Assembly: GCA_947426875.1 (NCBI GenBank)
Contig: CANEFU010000062.1
Coordinates: forward strand, 1-7,084
Direction of reading: 5' to 3'
DNA from: an uncultured Clostridium sp.
GTDB lineage: Bacteria; Bacillota; Clostridia; TANB77; CAG-508
Length of the DNA stretch: 7,084 nucleotides
Shown piece by piece: positions 6,051-7,084 of this stretch. Under the pieces are notes generated by a model that made no database searches, was not told the origin of the DNA, and saw nothing but the letters and a program-made list of their open reading frames with translations. How positions within the stretch are numbered: position 1 is the first letter of the stretch; the number at the start of each line of letters is the position of its first letter. Both the position numbers and the translations under genes were made by a program.

Positions 6051-6079
6051 ATTATACCACTCTACTTATATGAAGTCAA
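6051..6079 (-). promoter_or_regulatory. purA promoter
   Basis: On the minus strand, -35 TTGACT (6079-6074) and a perfect -10 TATAAT (6056-6051) have an optimal 17-bp spacer and an extended TG-N. The start near 6044 gives a leader of about 58 nt to ATG 5985. I see no purine riboswitch or clear PurR box in it. The -35 is only 17 bp from the end of the palindromic element at 6097. Confidence 0.85.
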
Positions 6080-6096
6080 TTGCCATTAAGAAAAAA

Positions 6097-6123
6097 GATT
6101 TTGGGGACGGAGGAAAAAATCAT
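6097..6123 (+). repeat. Left terminal inverted repeat (27 bp)
   Basis: Exact reverse complement of 6236-6262. The match ends at 6124/6235. It lies 17 bp upstream of the purA -35 box. Confidence 0.9.
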
Positions 6124-6235
6124 CCTTAGAAGTTGTTCTTAGCAATAATAAAAAGAAATAAGAATTTATATTAAGCTGTTACTTAACTTAATAAAATTCC
6201 TATTTCTTTTTACTTCTTATTGTTAACTATGTAAA

Positions 6236-6262
6236 ATGATTTTTTCCTCCGTCCCCAAAATC
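6236..6262 (-). repeat. Right terminal inverted repeat (27 bp)
   Basis: Exact reverse complement of 6097-6123. Its outermost two bases (6262-6261 on the minus strand, GA) form part of the TGA stop codon of the phosphorylase gene. Confidence 0.9.
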
Positions 6263-7084
6263 ATTTTGTAATCCATTTTACTAAATCTAAATTAGCTGGT
6301 TCTAATAACATTTCATGTTTTGGCATAACTCTAAATGTGTATCCATAATTTCCACCTGTTGTTAATTCAATTTTTGCTGTAAAATAGTATTTTTTCTGTT
6401 CTTCGTCTTCATCTTCTAGTTTCATTGGGATAATGCTAACATCTTCTACTACCCCATTTTCTAGAATTTTTCCATAATAGACTTCCATTGTGATATTTTC
6501 TACATTGATATTTGGTAATTCTACTTCACATGCAACCTCAATATTGTTTCCTGCATCTATTGTAATGTTATCTAGGTTATTAACTTGTGTTATTTTAATA
6601 TCTTTCCAATTCATGTATAAATCTTTTTTCCATGAATTATAGGTTGCTACATTATCAACATCAGAATAATATTTTTTCGTCAAGTTACATAATGGTATGT
6701 ATAAATTATTGGTATAATCTACTAACATTCTAGCTGTACTATATTTTCCTCCTGTGGTAATAATAGAATTTTTCATTAACTCTAACCACTTCTTGGATAG
6801 TCCATTTTTGTCTTTTTCATAATAAGTTGGTATGATTTTTTCTTCTAAAGTACGATACATACTTTGACTATCTGCCATGTCTTGTGCTTCATAAGAATCA
6901 TATTCTGCATTGCTTCCAATTGTCCATCCATTATCTTGTGTATATCCTTCTGCCCACCATCCATCTAAAACACTAAAGTTGATAACACCATTAACAGAAG
7001 CCTTTTGTCCACTTGTTCCAGATGCTTCCATTGGTCTTCTTGGATTGTTTAGCCAAACGTCTACACCACTAACTAAATATTTTG
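6261..7084 (-). CDS. glgP: Alpha-glucan (glycogen/starch) phosphorylase, short type, C-terminal part
   Basis: The frame is open through the right edge, so only the last 274 or so codons are present. GT35 phosphorylases release glucose-1-phosphate from alpha-1,4-glucans using pyridoxal phosphate. The segment begins inside the C-terminal catalytic domain, with VDVWLNNPRRP then MEASGTSGQKASVNGVINFSVLDGWWAEGY. This is the hallmark of the alpha-glucan phosphorylases typified by thermophile enzymes, rather than the EASGTGNMK of the muscle/E. coli type. After WMEL-type helices and a VDYTNNLY segment comes a C-terminal beta-sandwich of about 100 residues (from about INNLD to the end). The protein ends LVKWITK-TGA, with the last two bases of the stop supplied by the terminal repeat of the 166-bp element. 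The ATG at 7031 is internal, not the start. The gene is co-directional with purA but separated by the element and purA's own promoter. Confidence 0.9.
   Translation of the reverse strand, partial: KYLVSGVDVWLNNPRRPMEASGTSGQKASVNGVINFSVLDGWWAEGYTQDNGWTIGSNAEYDSYEAQDMADSQSMYRTLEEKIIPTYYEKDKNGLSKKWLELMKNSIITTGGKYSTARMLVDYTNNLYIPLCNLTKKYYSDVDNVATYNSWKKDLYMNWKDIKITQVNNLDNITIDAGNNIEVACEVELPNINVENITMEVYYGKILENGVVEDVSIIPMKLEDEDEEQKKYYFTAKIELTTGGNYGYTFRVMPKHEMLLEPANLDLVKWITK

Larger units (their letters stand above)
6097..6262. mobile_element. 166-bp MITE-like palindromic element
   Basis: Perfect 27-bp terminal inverted repeats lie at 6097-6123 and 6236-6262, starting GATTTTGGGGACGGAGG. Inside them a second, imperfect inverted pair (about 6138-6175 against 6184-6226, sharing for example AAAAAGAAATA) lets nearly the whole unit fold into one long hairpin with a short central loop. 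It has no coding capacity. The GC-rich GGGGACGG core stands out in AT-rich surroundings and recalls REP/RAYT-type repeat termini of clostridial genomes (from memory, not checked). No clear target-site duplication is visible. It fills the gap between the phosphorylase stop codon and the purA promoter. Confidence 0.7.

Noticed and set aside
6097..6262. CRISPR repeat or riboswitch for purA
   Set aside because: There are only two inverted copies, no regular direct repeats, and the element lies upstream of the purA promoter, so it is not in the purA leader.

Overview
The window comes from a low-GC Gram-positive bacterium, most likely a member of the Clostridia or a related gut-type Bacillota. The signs are very AT-rich intergenic DNA, GGAGG-type ribosome binding sites, sigma-A promoters with TTGACA/TATAAT boxes (several with an extended TG-N -10), and a tmRNA whose tag ends in ALAA. 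TGA is used as a stop codon and Trp is TGG, so the standard bacterial code applies. The genus cannot be fixed from this sequence.

Layout, left to right. (1) Positions 1-921, all on the minus strand: the first codons of a probable membrane protein that leaves the window, a small P-loop kinase-like protein, an intrinsic terminator, and a CCA-encoding tRNA-Gly(TCC). (2) Positions 932-2422: an islet bounded by two identical, directly repeated 16-bp copies of the 3' end of the tmRNA gene. It carries a diverged aldo/keto reductase on the plus strand and, divergently, a promoter with a 17-codon mini-ORF aimed at the tRNA. No integrase is present. Precise recombination between the copies would leave ssrA followed 10 nt later by tRNA-Gly. 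(3) Positions 2407-2762: ssrA (tmRNA, minus strand) with its own promoter. (4) Positions 2837-3593: a minus-strand membrane protein with a PH-like look. Its best promoter, RBS and ATG lie upstream of an A8 tract that puts the start out of frame with the body. (5) Positions 3717-4636: a plus-strand M14 peptidase of the gamma-D-glutamyl-diaminopimelate endopeptidase type, broken by two +1 insertions 48 bp apart. (6) Positions 4687-5985: purA (minus), with a near-consensus promoter. (7) Positions 6097-6262: a 166-bp MITE-like element with perfect 27-bp terminal inverted repeats. (8) Positions 6261-7084: the C-terminal part of a short-type alpha-glucan phosphorylase, minus strand, whose stop codon overlaps the element.

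The genes do not form one pathway. They are housekeeping functions (trans-translation, tRNA, purine synthesis, glycogen breakdown, peptidoglycan peptide turnover) with accessory DNA inserted at two typical places: the 3' end of ssrA and an intergenic gap. The observations most worth checking are the integrase-less ssrA islet, the A8 tract at the start of the membrane-protein gene, the double frameshift in the peptidase, and the MITE-like palindrome between glgP and the purA promoter.
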